A DNA stretch of 64,000 bases, taken from NCBI GenBank assembly GCA_965262665.1, contig CBDHFR010000003.1:558001-622000 (forward strand), given 5' to 3'. Below are positions 44,846 through 53,539 of this stretch, piece after piece; the first letter of the stretch is position 1, and every line of letters begins with the position of its first letter. The DNA comes from CBDBND01 sp965262665. Its GTDB lineage: Bacteria > Pseudomonadota > Alphaproteobacteria > Rhodospirillales > Rhodospirillaceae. Both the position numbers and the translations under genes were made by a program. The notes below the pieces were generated by a model. That model saw only the letters and a list, made by a program, of their open reading frames with translations, was not told the origin of the DNA and ran no database searches.

Positions 44846-45651
44846 ATGTCCGCTGCCGTTCCCCTCGTTGAAGGCCCGCTGTTCACCCAAAAGGACATCG
44901 AGGCAGGCCTGCGCGCTGTCGGTGTGGCGGCGCGGGTGACATTCTACTCGTGCATACATCCTTGAAAGCCTTCGGTTGGGTCTGCGAGGGTAGTGTTGGG
45001 GAGATAGACGCACTCAAGTGTTGCGTTGGCCCGACGGGCACTTTGGTGATGCCGTCCTTCTCGGCCGATTTGTCGGACCCCTCAGCGTGGTGTAATCCAC
45101 CCGTACCGGAAGAGTGGTGGCCGAAAATCCGCAAGACCATGCCCGCTTACGATCCCGCACGATCCCGCACAACTGGCTTAGGGCAGACGCCGGAAACCTT
45201 TCGCACAGACCCCAACGTGATCCGCAGCACACATCCAAAAACGTCGTTTGTGGCTTGGGGTGCCGGCGCGGACACAATCATGGCGGTTCATGAGTTGGAA
45301 AGCGGCCTCGGCGACGGTTCACCCCTTAAGGTGCTTTATGATCGGGACGCCCGTGTGTTGTTCCTCGGCACCGGCTACGGCGCCTGTACGGCGTTTCATT
45401 TGGGTGAATGGCGGGCCAAAGCCAAACCGATGACTGACGATGGCGCTCCGGTGATGATCAACGGCAAACGCCAGTGGATCACCTACCAAGACATGGACTA
45501 CGACGAAGCGCCCTTTGCCGACATCGGCGCGGAATTCGAAAAGGAACACACCGTTGCCCAAACCCATGTGGGCTGGGCGACTTTGCGGCTGTTTTCTCTG
45601 CGCGACGCGGCGGACTTTGCCGAACAGGCGCTTAAGCAAGAAGCGGGTTAA
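44846..45651 (+). pseudogene. Aminoglycoside N3-acetyltransferase-family protein, frameshifted
   Basis: The first 30 codons (MSAAVPLVEGPLFTQKDIEAGLRAVGV) are out of frame with the rest: after 44925 the expected GAGDILLVHTSLKAFGWV continues in the next frame, so one G near 44928 is missing. The body then reads TLVMPSFSADLSDPSAW, RSTHPKTSFVAWG and GYGACTAFHLGEWRA, the AAC(3)/Antibiotic_NAT pattern. A start at GTG 44950 would lack the N-terminal acetyl-CoA part. Environmental members are not necessarily resistance enzymes. Confidence 0.8.
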
Positions 45652-45864
45652 TCGTCCCGTTTTAGTCTCGTCAGTTTGATATCCGCCGTCTCTGGGTTAG
45701 CGGCTTAGGCCTCAGCCCATCGTTTACCATTCCATGCAGGTGTCGCCCGCTCAATTTCCGGTATACTCTGTGGTGGTGAAAAGGAATGTTTAGAAATAGA
45801 AGTCAGGGACCGGTGGGCAGCTTTGAACGTCCGCAGGGCAATCTTAATTTGACAGAGAACTGCA
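45652..45864. other. Intergenic region before dodecin gene
   Basis: 213 bases with no gene. An AAGGAATG near 45780 and the AT-rich TTAATTTGAC at about 45843 are the only notable words. It should hold the dodecin promoter. Confidence 0.35.
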
Positions 45865-46128
45865 ATGGCTAGTACGAAAACGAAGGCAAAGGCCAAGTCA
45901 AAAGCCAAGTCTCGGACCAAGTCGACAGGCGTCTACCGCATCACTGAAATCATCGGCACGAGCAAAACGTCCTGGGAACACGCCGCTCGCAGCGCTGTGG
46001 AGACGGCCGCGAAGTCACTGCGCGATTTGCGCGTCGCCGAAATCAGCAAGCTTGATATGAAAGTGGAGAACGGCAAGGTGGTCGCGTACCGGGCCAGGGT
46101 GACGCTATCATTCAAATACGATCCTTAA
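45865..46128 (+). CDS. Dodecin with lysine-rich N-terminal tail
   Basis: 87 residues. The last 65 form a dodecin, the small dodecameric flavin-binding protein: VYRITEIIGTSKTSWEHAARSA, SLRDLRVAEISKLDMKVENG and VVAYRARVTLSFKYDP. The first 22 residues (TKTKAKAKSKAKSRTKS) are a repetitive Lys/Ala/Ser tail, much like histone H1 or HupN tails, and not part of the usual dodecin core. The tail could bind nucleic acid or the membrane. Flavin-binding aromatic residue Trp (SWEH) is present. Confidence 0.88.
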   Translation: MASTKTKAKAKSKAKSRTKSTGVYRITEIIGTSKTSWEHAARSAVETAAKSLRDLRVAEISKLDMKVENGKVVAYRARVTLSFKYDP

Positions 46129-46161
46129 GCGGGTTAAGTCTCACCGTTTAGATTTCCCCGT

Positions 46162-47340
46162 TTAAATCTCTACCGTCCTCGGATTGTAAGCCATCAGCGA
46201 GCCTTCCGGGCCGCCAGCGGGACTGGGTTGGGGAAAGCCGGTGAAGTTGTCCGGGTCGGTGGTCTGGTACCACACCCCCATGGCGCGGGAGCCTAAGAGC
46301 ACACCGTTGGCATGGTCCACGCGGGCTTTTTCATAGCGCTGAAAGGCTTCGTCCACCGATGCCGAGGCTTCGAAACAGCGTGCCAGCACAGCGCCGTCTT
46401 CCAAGGCCATGGCCGCGCCCATGCCTTGGAACGGCAGCATGGGGTGGGCGGCGTCGCCCAGCAGGGTCACCCGGCCTTGGCTCCACACCGGCAGCGGATC
46501 CCGGTCGAACAGCGCCCATTTGTAAAGCGTGTTTTCTGGAATGGCCTTGATGATGCCGATGGTGTCGCCGTACCAACCTTCGTACTCGCGCAAAACCTCT
46601 GCCGTGGTGGCGGGGGTGGTCCAGCCTTCCTCTTGCCAGGCGTCGGTCTTGGCCAAACAGACCACGTTCACCATGGTGCTGTTGCGGATGTAATAGCGGG
46701 TCAACGTATGCCCCGGACCCATGGCCACCGCCGCGGGGGCGACACTCATGAACGGCTCGACGTCTTTCGCCGCCGCCAGGCCGCGGAAGGCCACCTGGCC
46801 GGTGAATGTGGGTTCCGGTGTTTCGAACAGGCACTCCCGCACGGCGGAGCGCAAACCGTCAGCGCCGATGACCACATCAGCGGTAGTGCTTTTACCGTTA
46901 CTGAAGCGCACGGTCACTGCATCGTCGGTTTGGTCCAAGTCGACGAATGTATGATCGAGAACGATGGCGTTTGGAGAGTGGGCGTGCAGTTGATCCACCA
47001 TGGCGCCGTGAAGATCGGCGCGGTGAATGAGATAGTATTGAGCGCCGAACTTGGTTTTGTAGTCCCGCGCGATCTGTGGCTGCACCAGCGACTTACCGGT
47101 GCGGTAATGAATCAAGCCACCCTGATCGGGGGTGAAACCGTGTTCAGCCAGGAACGGACCGAGGCCGCAATACTCCAGTGCATGGGTGGCGTTGGAACTG
47201 ATAGTCAGGCCGGCGCCGATCTCGCCTAACTCCGGCGCGGTTTCATAGACGGTGGCATTGATGCCGACGCGCTGCAAAGCCAGCGCTGTGGTGAGCCCGC
47301 CCATACCGGCGCCGATAATGATGACTTTAAGGTCTTTCAT
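46162..47340 (-). CDS. FAD-dependent monooxygenase, salicylate-hydroxylase-like (1)
   Basis: 392 residues. The dinucleotide-binding motif IIGAGMGGLTTALALQRVG, the DG motif (VIGADGLRSAVRE) and the second FAD motif (LLGDAAHPMLPFQGMGAAMALED) define a group A flavoprotein hydroxylase; the family includes salicylate 1-hydroxylase and 3-hydroxybenzoate 6-hydroxylase. The substrate is not known. It is the second of two tandem paralogues (47365-48534), 24 bases downstream of it. Both are intact. Confidence 0.9.
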   Translation of the reverse strand: MKDLKVIIIGAGMGGLTTALALQRVGINATVYETAPELGEIGAGLTISSNATHALEYCGLGPFLAEHGFTPDQGGLIHYRTGKSLVQPQIARDYKTKFGAQYYLIHRADLHGAMVDQLHAHSPNAIVLDHTFVDLDQTDDAVTVRFSNGKSTTADVVIGADGLRSAVRECLFETPEPTFTGQVAFRGLAAAKDVEPFMSVAPAAVAMGPGHTLTRYYIRNSTMVNVVCLAKTDAWQEEGWTTPATTAEVLREYEGWYGDTIGIIKAIPENTLYKWALFDRDPLPVWSQGRVTLLGDAAHPMLPFQGMGAAMALEDGAVLARCFEASASVDEAFQRYEKARVDHANGVLLGSRAMGVWYQTTDPDNFTGFPQPSPAGGPEGSLMAYNPRTVEI

Positions 47341-47364
47341 GCGAACCCGATCTCGATTCTGTCT

Positions 47365-48534
47365 TTATATTTCTACTGTGCCGGGATCATAGCCCATCAA
47401 CGGCACGCGCATTTCCCCGGTTCGCCCAAAGCCGGCGTATTCGTCAGGGTCGGTGTTCTGATACCACTCGCCTTGTTTGCGGGAATCCAACAACACGCCC
47501 TTACAGCGTTCCTTGCGCGCTGCTTCATAGGCCGCGAAGGCTTCTGCTGGTGTGTCGTATTTCTTGATGCAGCGGGCAACGACAACACCGTCTTCCAAAG
47601 CCATGGCAGCCCCCATGCCGAGGAAGGGCAGCATAGGATGGGCGGCGTCACCCAATAGCGTGACCCGGCCGTTGCTCCATTCGGGAATGGGATCGCGGTC
47701 GAACAAGGCCCACTTAAACAGAGTCTCGTCCGGTATGGCTTTGATGATGCCGGTAACGTTGTCGTTCCAGCCCTGATACTCGGCGAGAAACTCATCATGG
47801 GTGGCGGGAATGGACCAGCCTTCCTCCTGCCAGTCATCGGTTTTGGCGATGCCGACCACATTCACCAATGCGCCGTGGCGCATGTAATAGCGGGTGAAGA
47901 TGTGCCCCGGCCCCATGGTCACTGCCGAATTGTGGATGGTCATGTAGGGCTCGACCTCTTTGACCGGCACCGTGCCGCGGAAAGCGGCCTGGCCGGTAAA
48001 CGTCACTTTCACCTTGTCAACAATCGCTTCACGCACGACAGAGCGCGCGCCGTCGGCACCGATGAGAACATCGCCTGTCGCTGTCTCTCCATTGGCGAAG
48101 GTGGCGGTGACCTGCGCATCATCCTGCGCGAGGGATTCGAATTCATGATTGAGGACAATGGCGTCCGCGTCGTTGGCCTGCACCGCGTCGACCAGGGCGT
48201 CGTGCAGGTCAGCCCGGTGGATCTGATAGTACTCAGCGCCGAACCGGTCTTTAAAACTGCCCTGGCTCTGGGTCAGGGTTAGCGGTTCGCCGGTTTTGTA
48301 ATGGATCAAAGCGCCGGTGGACGGCGTATCACCATTGGCCTCCATGAACGGGCCGAGACCAACGTATTCCAGGGCCCGAGTGGCGTTGGGACTGATGGTC
48401 AGGCCCGCGCCCACCTCGCCCAGTTCCGGTGCCTGTTCATGAACGCTGACCCTTAAGCCCAGTTTCTGCAGGGCCAGCGCGGCTGTCAGGCCACCCATAC
48501 CGGCACCGATAATTGAAACTTGTGTGTCGTGCAT
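47365..48534 (-). CDS. FAD-dependent monooxygenase, salicylate-hydroxylase-like (2)
   Basis: 389 residues, paralogue of the gene at 46162-47340 with the same motifs (IIGAGMGGLTAALALQKLG, IGADGARSVVREA, LLGDAAHPMLPFLGMGAAMALED). It is probably the first gene of the tandem pair. Divergence between copies is widespread, so they may act on different aromatic substrates. The start is ATG 48534. The divergent gene at 48719 is LpxR-like. Confidence 0.9.
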   Translation of the reverse strand: MHDTQVSIIGAGMGGLTAALALQKLGLRVSVHEQAPELGEVGAGLTISPNATRALEYVGLGPFMEANGDTPSTGALIHYKTGEPLTLTQSQGSFKDRFGAEYYQIHRADLHDALVDAVQANDADAIVLNHEFESLAQDDAQVTATFANGETATGDVLIGADGARSVVREAIVDKVKVTFTGQAAFRGTVPVKEVEPYMTIHNSAVTMGPGHIFTRYYMRHGALVNVVGIAKTDDWQEEGWSIPATHDEFLAEYQGWNDNVTGIIKAIPDETLFKWALFDRDPIPEWSNGRVTLLGDAAHPMLPFLGMGAAMALEDGVVVARCIKKYDTPAEAFAAYEAARKERCKGVLLDSRKQGEWYQNTDPDEYAGFGRTGEMRVPLMGYDPGTVEI

Positions 48535-48718
48535 AGCGCCCCCTCACGTCCTCTGGAACCACGTTAGGAAGTGTGGACCAATGCCACAAGACCGCCGCGA
48601 CGCCACGCCACTCTGTGAGTATAGTGAGTAGGGCGTTGAGCCACGCAAATGGTACGACCGAGGTCTTTGCGGTGGGAATCGTTTTGGTCAGATCTGGCAT
48701 TTTTTTGCTGCCGTTGTT

Positions 48719-49696
48719 TTGAACGTTGCCATATATCAACCAGCACAGGCGCAAGAAAATCCAGATCATGAAGATCACACGTCTGTGTCGCTTATGAATG
48801 AGAATGACTTTTGGGTCATTGGTGGAACCGACCGTTATTACACCAACGGACTGTTTATGGACGTCCGCTACAACCACGCCCCCAAATGCGGCACTATGTT
48901 GCATACACTGGGATCAACCTTTGGCATGGCCGAGGGTTGTGAGGAAAGAACGCAAGACTCTTACGGCTATGGCTACAGTGCCGGCCATTTGATTTTTACA
49001 CCGGCTGATATTGAAGACCCGAAGCCGCAAAACACTGACCGGCCTTGGGCCGACTATCTATACGGTGCGGTATCCTTTCAAAAGGATCACACCGTCAACG
49101 ATCTGTCTGTCTATGACACATTTGATCTTCAATTGGGTGTGATCGGTGAAGCGTCGGGTGCGGTGGTGGTGCAGATCAACTGGCACAAGTTCATTGGGGC
49201 CGAACGGCCCAGCGGCTGGGACAACCAATTACCGGACGAGCCAGCGTTCCTGGTGAAGTTCAAGCGGGAATGGCCAGCCTGGCGAGAATGGCGCGTGACT
49301 GACTTCGGCACTCACATGCGCTTGCGCCCCTTTGTCGAAGGACAAGCGGGCACTATAGCGGTGCGGGCCAAAGCCGGATTAGAGACGCGCATCGGCCATA
49401 ATATGAAAGACGATCCTTTGCGCAGCATTTGGAGTGCGGATGACAAAGCCACATGGTTCGCTTTTATGAACGTCAACTGCAGTGCCGTTGCCCATAACAT
49501 TTTTCTCGCGGGCAATATCTTTCGCAAAAGCGTCTCTGTTCCACAACGGCCTTTCGTCGCAGAACGCCGCTGCGGTGTCACGGTGCAATGGCAACAGTTC
49601 TTTGTGACCTTTGCGGAGATCTGGCAGTCGAAAGAGTTCGACGGCCAGTCCAAGGGCCACCGCTATGGTGCCGTTAGACTGGCTTGGTACTATTGA
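48719..49696 (+). CDS. LpxR-family lipid A 3'-O-deacylase-like (DUF2219)
   Basis: 325 residues from TTG 48719, with the family's opening NENDFWVIGGTDRYYTNGLFMDV and GYGYSAGHLIFTPADI. LpxR is an outer-membrane beta-barrel that removes 3'-acyloxyacyl chains from lipid A. The apparent start lies inside a signal peptide: upstream in a different frame an ATG at 48649 would give MVRPRSLRWESFWSDLAFF, and one fewer T in the seven-T run at 48700 would join it to AAVVLNVAIYQPAQAQ. A frameshift is therefore likely. Confidence 0.78.
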   Translation: MNVAIYQPAQAQENPDHEDHTSVSLMNENDFWVIGGTDRYYTNGLFMDVRYNHAPKCGTMLHTLGSTFGMAEGCEERTQDSYGYGYSAGHLIFTPADIEDPKPQNTDRPWADYLYGAVSFQKDHTVNDLSVYDTFDLQLGVIGEASGAVVVQINWHKFIGAERPSGWDNQLPDEPAFLVKFKREWPAWREWRVTDFGTHMRLRPFVEGQAGTIAVRAKAGLETRIGHNMKDDPLRSIWSADDKATWFAFMNVNCSAVAHNIFLAGNIFRKSVSVPQRPFVAERRCGVTVQWQQFFVTFAEIWQSKEFDGQSKGHRYGAVRLAWYY

Positions 49697-49705
49697 GTCG
49701 CTTGT

Positions 49706-51223
49706 TTACAGACCGTACTCGCTCCACTTGCTGTCCACCAGATCAAAAGACTCGGAACACATGTCTTCCAGCAAAGTGCGATTGAGCGGCGGATAGGAGT
49801 CCGGCCCGCCTTCCTCCGGTAGCTGGCGGGTGGCGTCGATGATGACCTTGCTGGTCATGCCGCGCACCGGTTGACTGGGATCGAGACGCATACCGGTCAC
49901 CTGCGGAATGATCTGCGTGCCCGGATGAGGCTGCCAGCGGGATCCGACCGCCGCCATGACATCGGTCCAGTTGAGCACATCCACATCCTTGTCGACGACG
50001 ATGACCACTTTGGCAATGCTGAGACTACCGGCAACGATTTGCCCGGCAGCGATGCCGGCCCCAGCCTGTTTTTTATCGATGCTGATAATGCTGTAACCCG
50101 TGGCATCAGTCGGGATGTGCATGGCCTGCAGACCGGGCACCATCATTTTGAAGCGCATCTGCGCCGTCGCCGACATGGGGGACGTTAGAAACCCGCGCAT
50201 CACACCGGTGTAGTTGTTGATGATCCAAGGGTTGGTGCGATGGGTCACCGCCTGGATGTTCATAAAGAAGTTTTCGTCCTTCTTGAGGCCGAGGTAACCG
50301 TACATTTCACCGAACGGGCCTTCTTCTTCAAAGTCACGGTCGAGGGGGATTTCCCCTTCGATGATGATTTCGGCATGGGCCGGGACGAGGATGTCGCTGG
50401 TCTTGCACTTAACCACATCCACTGCCTTGTCGCGGAAGCCGCCCGCAATGGCCAGCTCATCCAGTCCGGTACCAGCCACTTTTGAACTGCTCATAGCGAA
50501 AACGATGGGGTCGGCGCCGATGACCACCGCCGCCTTGACCGATTTCTCGCCGCGCTTCTTGGCGTTCATCAGCATGGTCCAGCCGTGCTGAAAGGGTTCG
50601 GGATTAACGCCGATTTTGTTCGGCCCTTTGACCTGGCACCGGTAGGTGCCGACGTTGCGGCCCAGTTCAGCATCTTCGATGATCACCGAACCGCAGTTGA
50701 TATAGCGCCCACCGTCGGCCGGATTGGTTTTCAGCCAGGGAAACTTGAGAATATCCACATCGTCGCCCAGTTGAACGTGCTCCTTGCACGGCGCCGCTGC
50801 ATTATCGACGGTGTTGGGGTCGATCTTGGGAATGCCCCGTTTGCACAGAGCCTCAATTTCCCCCATCGCCGCCCGGTACATCGCGATGTAATCGTCGGTG
50901 ATGGTCTCCACACCGAAACCGAGCGCTTCCGCCTGCCAGGGTCCGTAAGGATTGCCCAGCACCGGGCCGTCCATCCATTCGCCGTCCACTTTGACCCGTT
51001 CAATGAGAAAAGCAGGTGCGGTGTTGTAACCCTTGCGGTCCACCAGCTTGTAGGCAAAAGCCGTGGCTTCGTACTGATCCTGGTCCATTTCGGGAATACG
51101 CAAGAGATAGCCATGGGCTTCCAAGGCGGCGATGAAGTCCCTTAAGGAATCATAAGGACCCGTGGAGGCAACATTGGCCAAATCGCTTGTGGTTTCAGGT
51201 GTGGTATCGGGTGCGGTATCCAT
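49706..51223 (-). CDS. UbiD-family decarboxylase
   Basis: 505 residues. UbiD-type enzymes use prenylated FMN to decarboxylate aromatic or unsaturated acids. Typical parts are SLRDFIAALEAHGYLLRIPE at the N-terminus, VGTYRCQVKGPNKIGVN and GEIPLDRDFEEEGPFGEMYGYLG, where the catalytic Glu/Arg region is expected. No UbiX partner (flavin prenyltransferase) is in the window. It is near the two FAD hydroxylases but not in their operon. Substrate unknown. Confidence 0.88.
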   Translation of the reverse strand: MDTAPDTTPETTSDLANVASTGPYDSLRDFIAALEAHGYLLRIPEMDQDQYEATAFAYKLVDRKGYNTAPAFLIERVKVDGEWMDGPVLGNPYGPWQAEALGFGVETITDDYIAMYRAAMGEIEALCKRGIPKIDPNTVDNAAAPCKEHVQLGDDVDILKFPWLKTNPADGGRYINCGSVIIEDAELGRNVGTYRCQVKGPNKIGVNPEPFQHGWTMLMNAKKRGEKSVKAAVVIGADPIVFAMSSSKVAGTGLDELAIAGGFRDKAVDVVKCKTSDILVPAHAEIIIEGEIPLDRDFEEEGPFGEMYGYLGLKKDENFFMNIQAVTHRTNPWIINNYTGVMRGFLTSPMSATAQMRFKMMVPGLQAMHIPTDATGYSIISIDKKQAGAGIAAGQIVAGSLSIAKVVIVVDKDVDVLNWTDVMAAVGSRWQPHPGTQIIPQVTGMRLDPSQPVRGMTSKVIIDATRQLPEEGGPDSYPPLNRTLLEDMCSESFDLVDSKWSEYGL

Positions 51224-51387
51224 GGTCGAAGATCTCCGAGAGCGGAAAAACGGCAGCGGATAAACCGAGTGCTGGCCCCGTTTTAGGGGGAGCCAGGAAC
51301 AGAGTCGACCGTTCCGGCGTCGGCAGCCAAGCGCTAACCGATCAGCGGGCGGCTTGTCTGCACCGCTGGGCTTTGAAAGGATGACTG

Positions 51388-52007
51388 ATGCGTTGCCCTA
51401 CTGGACTTCTTCGATACCTCGCCTTGGCCGGCCTGGTCGTGGGCTGGATTTGCAGTGTTGAGACCGCTTCCGCACAACCGTCCACCAAGCGCAAGCCGCT
51501 GGCTCAAGAGCGGTTGGTCATGCCCCTGTTTCCGGCCAATTGGACTGAGGTGTTCAGGGAGAACGGCCCCAAGGAATTGGTGGAATATGTACCCACCGGA
51601 CAAAACGCTGCAGCTTGGCAAGATAAAATCAGTCTTTAGGTCTATCACGAACTGAACGACCTGCCGTTGGACGCCATTCAACGGCGCACCCAAGGACAAA
51701 ACCGCAACCGCTGCACCGGCGTCATCGAAGGACTGTTGCAAACAGGCCTCAACAACGGATTCCCTTCGGCGTTTTGGACTCTCGGCTGCCGCTATCTCAA
51801 CGACGTGGTTATTGGCGAAACCCAATACACCAAGGCCATCCAAGGGAAGACGGCTTTTACGTTCTCAACCGCATTTGGCGCACACCAGCTTTTGGCGAAG
51901 ACGGTCCGGCCATTGACGCAGCCGCCATCAATGACGGTATTGCGTTTCTCACCACATCAATAATTTGTGTGCCGGACTCCACCAATCATCCGTGCAATTT
52001 GAATTGA
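51388..52007 (+). pseudogene. Exported protein, nonsense and frameshift
   Basis: Starts MRCPTGLLRYLALAGLVVGW and has signal peptide cleavage SVETASAQPS; AAGGATG precedes ATG 51388. The frame stops at TAG 51637-51639 after DKISL, but the same frame reads on VYHELNDLPLDAIQRRTQGQNRNRC... to TKAIQG; a second loss near 51848 (GGG run) moves EDGFYVLNRIWRTPAFGEDG...CVPDSTNHPCNLN to another frame ending at 52007. No family recognised. Confidence 0.7.
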
Positions 52008-52016
52008 GGTATTGGT

Positions 52017-52379
52017 TCAGCCGCTGAGCATGGGCCCGAGACGCTTGCCGCCAAACACATGAATGTGCAGGTGGGGCACCTCTTGGTGACCATTAATGCC
52101 TGCATTGGCGAGAATGCGGTAGCCGTCCTCTTCCAAACCTTTGGCTTCGACCACTTTTAAGACCGCCCGGTTGAGTGCACCCATTTCTTCATTTGAGGCT
52201 TGTTCCGAAAAGTCAGTCATGGAGATATATTTACCTTTGGGAATGACCAGTACGTGCACTGGCGCCTGTGGGTTTATATCCTCAAAGGCGAGAGTGTGGT
52301 CGTCTTCATAGACCCTGGTGCAAGGAATCTCGCCGCGCAGAATTTTGGCGAAGATGTTGTCGTCATCATAAGTGGTCAT
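52017..52379 (-). CDS. hinT: HIT-family protein (HinT)
   Basis: 120 residues of the histidine triad family, purine nucleoside phosphoramidate hydrolases. The active-site triad PHLHIHVFGG is present, and the N-terminal IFAKILRGEIPCTRVYEDDH matches. It starts four bases inside the hisE end, so it is the last gene of the his operon, as in many alphaproteobacteria. Confidence 0.95.
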   Translation of the reverse strand: MTTYDDDNIFAKILRGEIPCTRVYEDDHTLAFEDINPQAPVHVLVIPKGKYISMTDFSEQASNEEMGALNRAVLKVVEAKGLEEDGYRILANAGINGHQEVPHLHIHVFGGKRLGPMLSG

Positions 52380-52732
52380 GCATCCCCTCCAATATCCTTA
52401 CCCTTGTCTTTGTCGCGAAGACCGGGTGTGCCGAACCGGTCTTCGAGGACGGCATAGACCTCTTCCGGCTTGACCTCTTTCGCCGCCCACAACAGCAAAA
52501 GCATGTACAACAGGTCGGCACTTTCCTCGAGCAGGCTGTCTTTGTCTTCGGCCACCGCTGCCAGCGCTGTTTCCACACCTTCTTCGCCTACTTTCTGGGC
52601 GATCTTGGTGATGCCCTTGCCGTACATTTTCGCGGTGTAGGACTTTGCGGGGTCAGCCCCCTTGCGGCTCACCAACACTTCATAGAGCCGGTCGAGAATG
52701 GCCGCGTCGGTCTTGTCTTTCTTTTTGCTCAT
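52376..52732 (-). CDS. hisE: Phosphoribosyl-ATP pyrophosphatase
   Basis: Second step of histidine synthesis: removes pyrophosphate from phosphoribosyl-ATP. 118 residues. The MazG-type metal-binding motif (KVGEEGVETALAAVAED, LLEESADLLYMLLLLW) is complete. Overlaps hisF by 4 bases and hinT by 4 bases. No fused HisI domain is present. Confidence 0.95.
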   Translation of the reverse strand: MSKKKDKTDAAILDRLYEVLVSRKGADPAKSYTAKMYGKGITKIAQKVGEEGVETALAAVAEDKDSLLEESADLLYMLLLLWAAKEVKPEEVYAVLEDRFGTPGLRDKDKGKDIGGDA

Positions 52733-53529
52733 ACTGCCTCTCCGGACGATGCCGCGATGGGTCGGACCGGAAGTCCGGCCGCCGCCAAATGGGCTTTCGC
52801 CTCGCCAATAGAGTAATCGCCAAAGTGAAAGATGGAAGCGGCAAGCACGGCAGTCGCATGACCGTCGCGTACCCCCTCAACCAAATGATCCAGGGTACCG
52901 ACACCACCGGAGGCAACCACCGGGATAGAAACTACATCGGCCACCGCACGGGTGAGCGGAATGTCATAGCCGTCGCGAGTGCCGTCGTGGTCCATGGAGG
53001 TGAGAAGGATTTCACCGGCGCCGTATTCTTCCATGCGTTTCACCCAGTCTATGGCATCGATGCCCGTCGGTTCACGGCCACCGTGAGTGAATATTTCATA
53101 CCGGTTACTGCCATCGTCATTTTTGCCAACGCTCTTTGGATCAACGGCCACGACGATGCATTGGCTGCCAAATTTTTCCGCCGCTTCGCGCACGAACTCA
53201 GGTCGTTTAACGGCGGCGGTGTTGATGGAGACTTTGTCGGCCCCCGCCAGCAACAGTTTGCGGATGTCATCGACTGTGCGCACACCGCCACCAACGGTGA
53301 CCGGCATAAAGCAATGCTCGGCGGTTTGGGCGACGACAGTGTAGAGCGTGTCGCGATTTTCATGGCTGGCAGTGATATCGAGAAAGCACAGCTCGTCAGC
53401 CCCAGCCGCATCATAGACCTTGGCCTGCTCGACCGGATCACCAGCGTCGCGCAGGTCAACAAAGTTCACCCCTTTGACGACACGGCCGTCTTTGACGTCG
53501 AGACATGGAATGATGCGGACGGTGAGCAT
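52729..53529 (-). CDS. hisF: Imidazole glycerol phosphate synthase, cyclase subunit
   Basis: Cyclase half of the HisFH complex. The start is ATG 53529 (MLTVRIIPCLDVKDGRVVKGVNF), since the open frame upstream of it is not family-like. The first catalytic Asp is in CLDVKDG and the second in VAVDPKSV; the TIM-barrel phosphate-binding loops (VGGGVRTVDDI, VASGGVGTLDHL) are intact. Overlaps hisE by 4 bases. Confidence 0.96.
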   Translation of the reverse strand: MLTVRIIPCLDVKDGRVVKGVNFVDLRDAGDPVEQAKVYDAAGADELCFLDITASHENRDTLYTVVAQTAEHCFMPVTVGGGVRTVDDIRKLLLAGADKVSINTAAVKRPEFVREAAEKFGSQCIVVAVDPKSVGKNDDGSNRYEIFTHGGREPTGIDAIDWVKRMEEYGAGEILLTSMDHDGTRDGYDIPLTRAVADVVSIPVVASGGVGTLDHLVEGVRDGHATAVLAASIFHFGDYSIGEAKAHLAAAGLPVRPIAASSGEAV

Positions 53530-53539
53530 GGTCGGACTT

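Noticed and set aside
45151..45170. 10-bp tandem duplication (GATCCCGCAC twice) in the AAC(3)-like gene as cause of its frameshift
   Set aside because: The frame and spacing on both sides match the expected protein with both repeats present; the real frame loss is about 230 bases upstream.
46312..47229. 305-residue plus-strand frame opposite the first FAD monooxygenase
   Set aside because: Antisense to motifs of a clear flavoprotein gene; no independent support.
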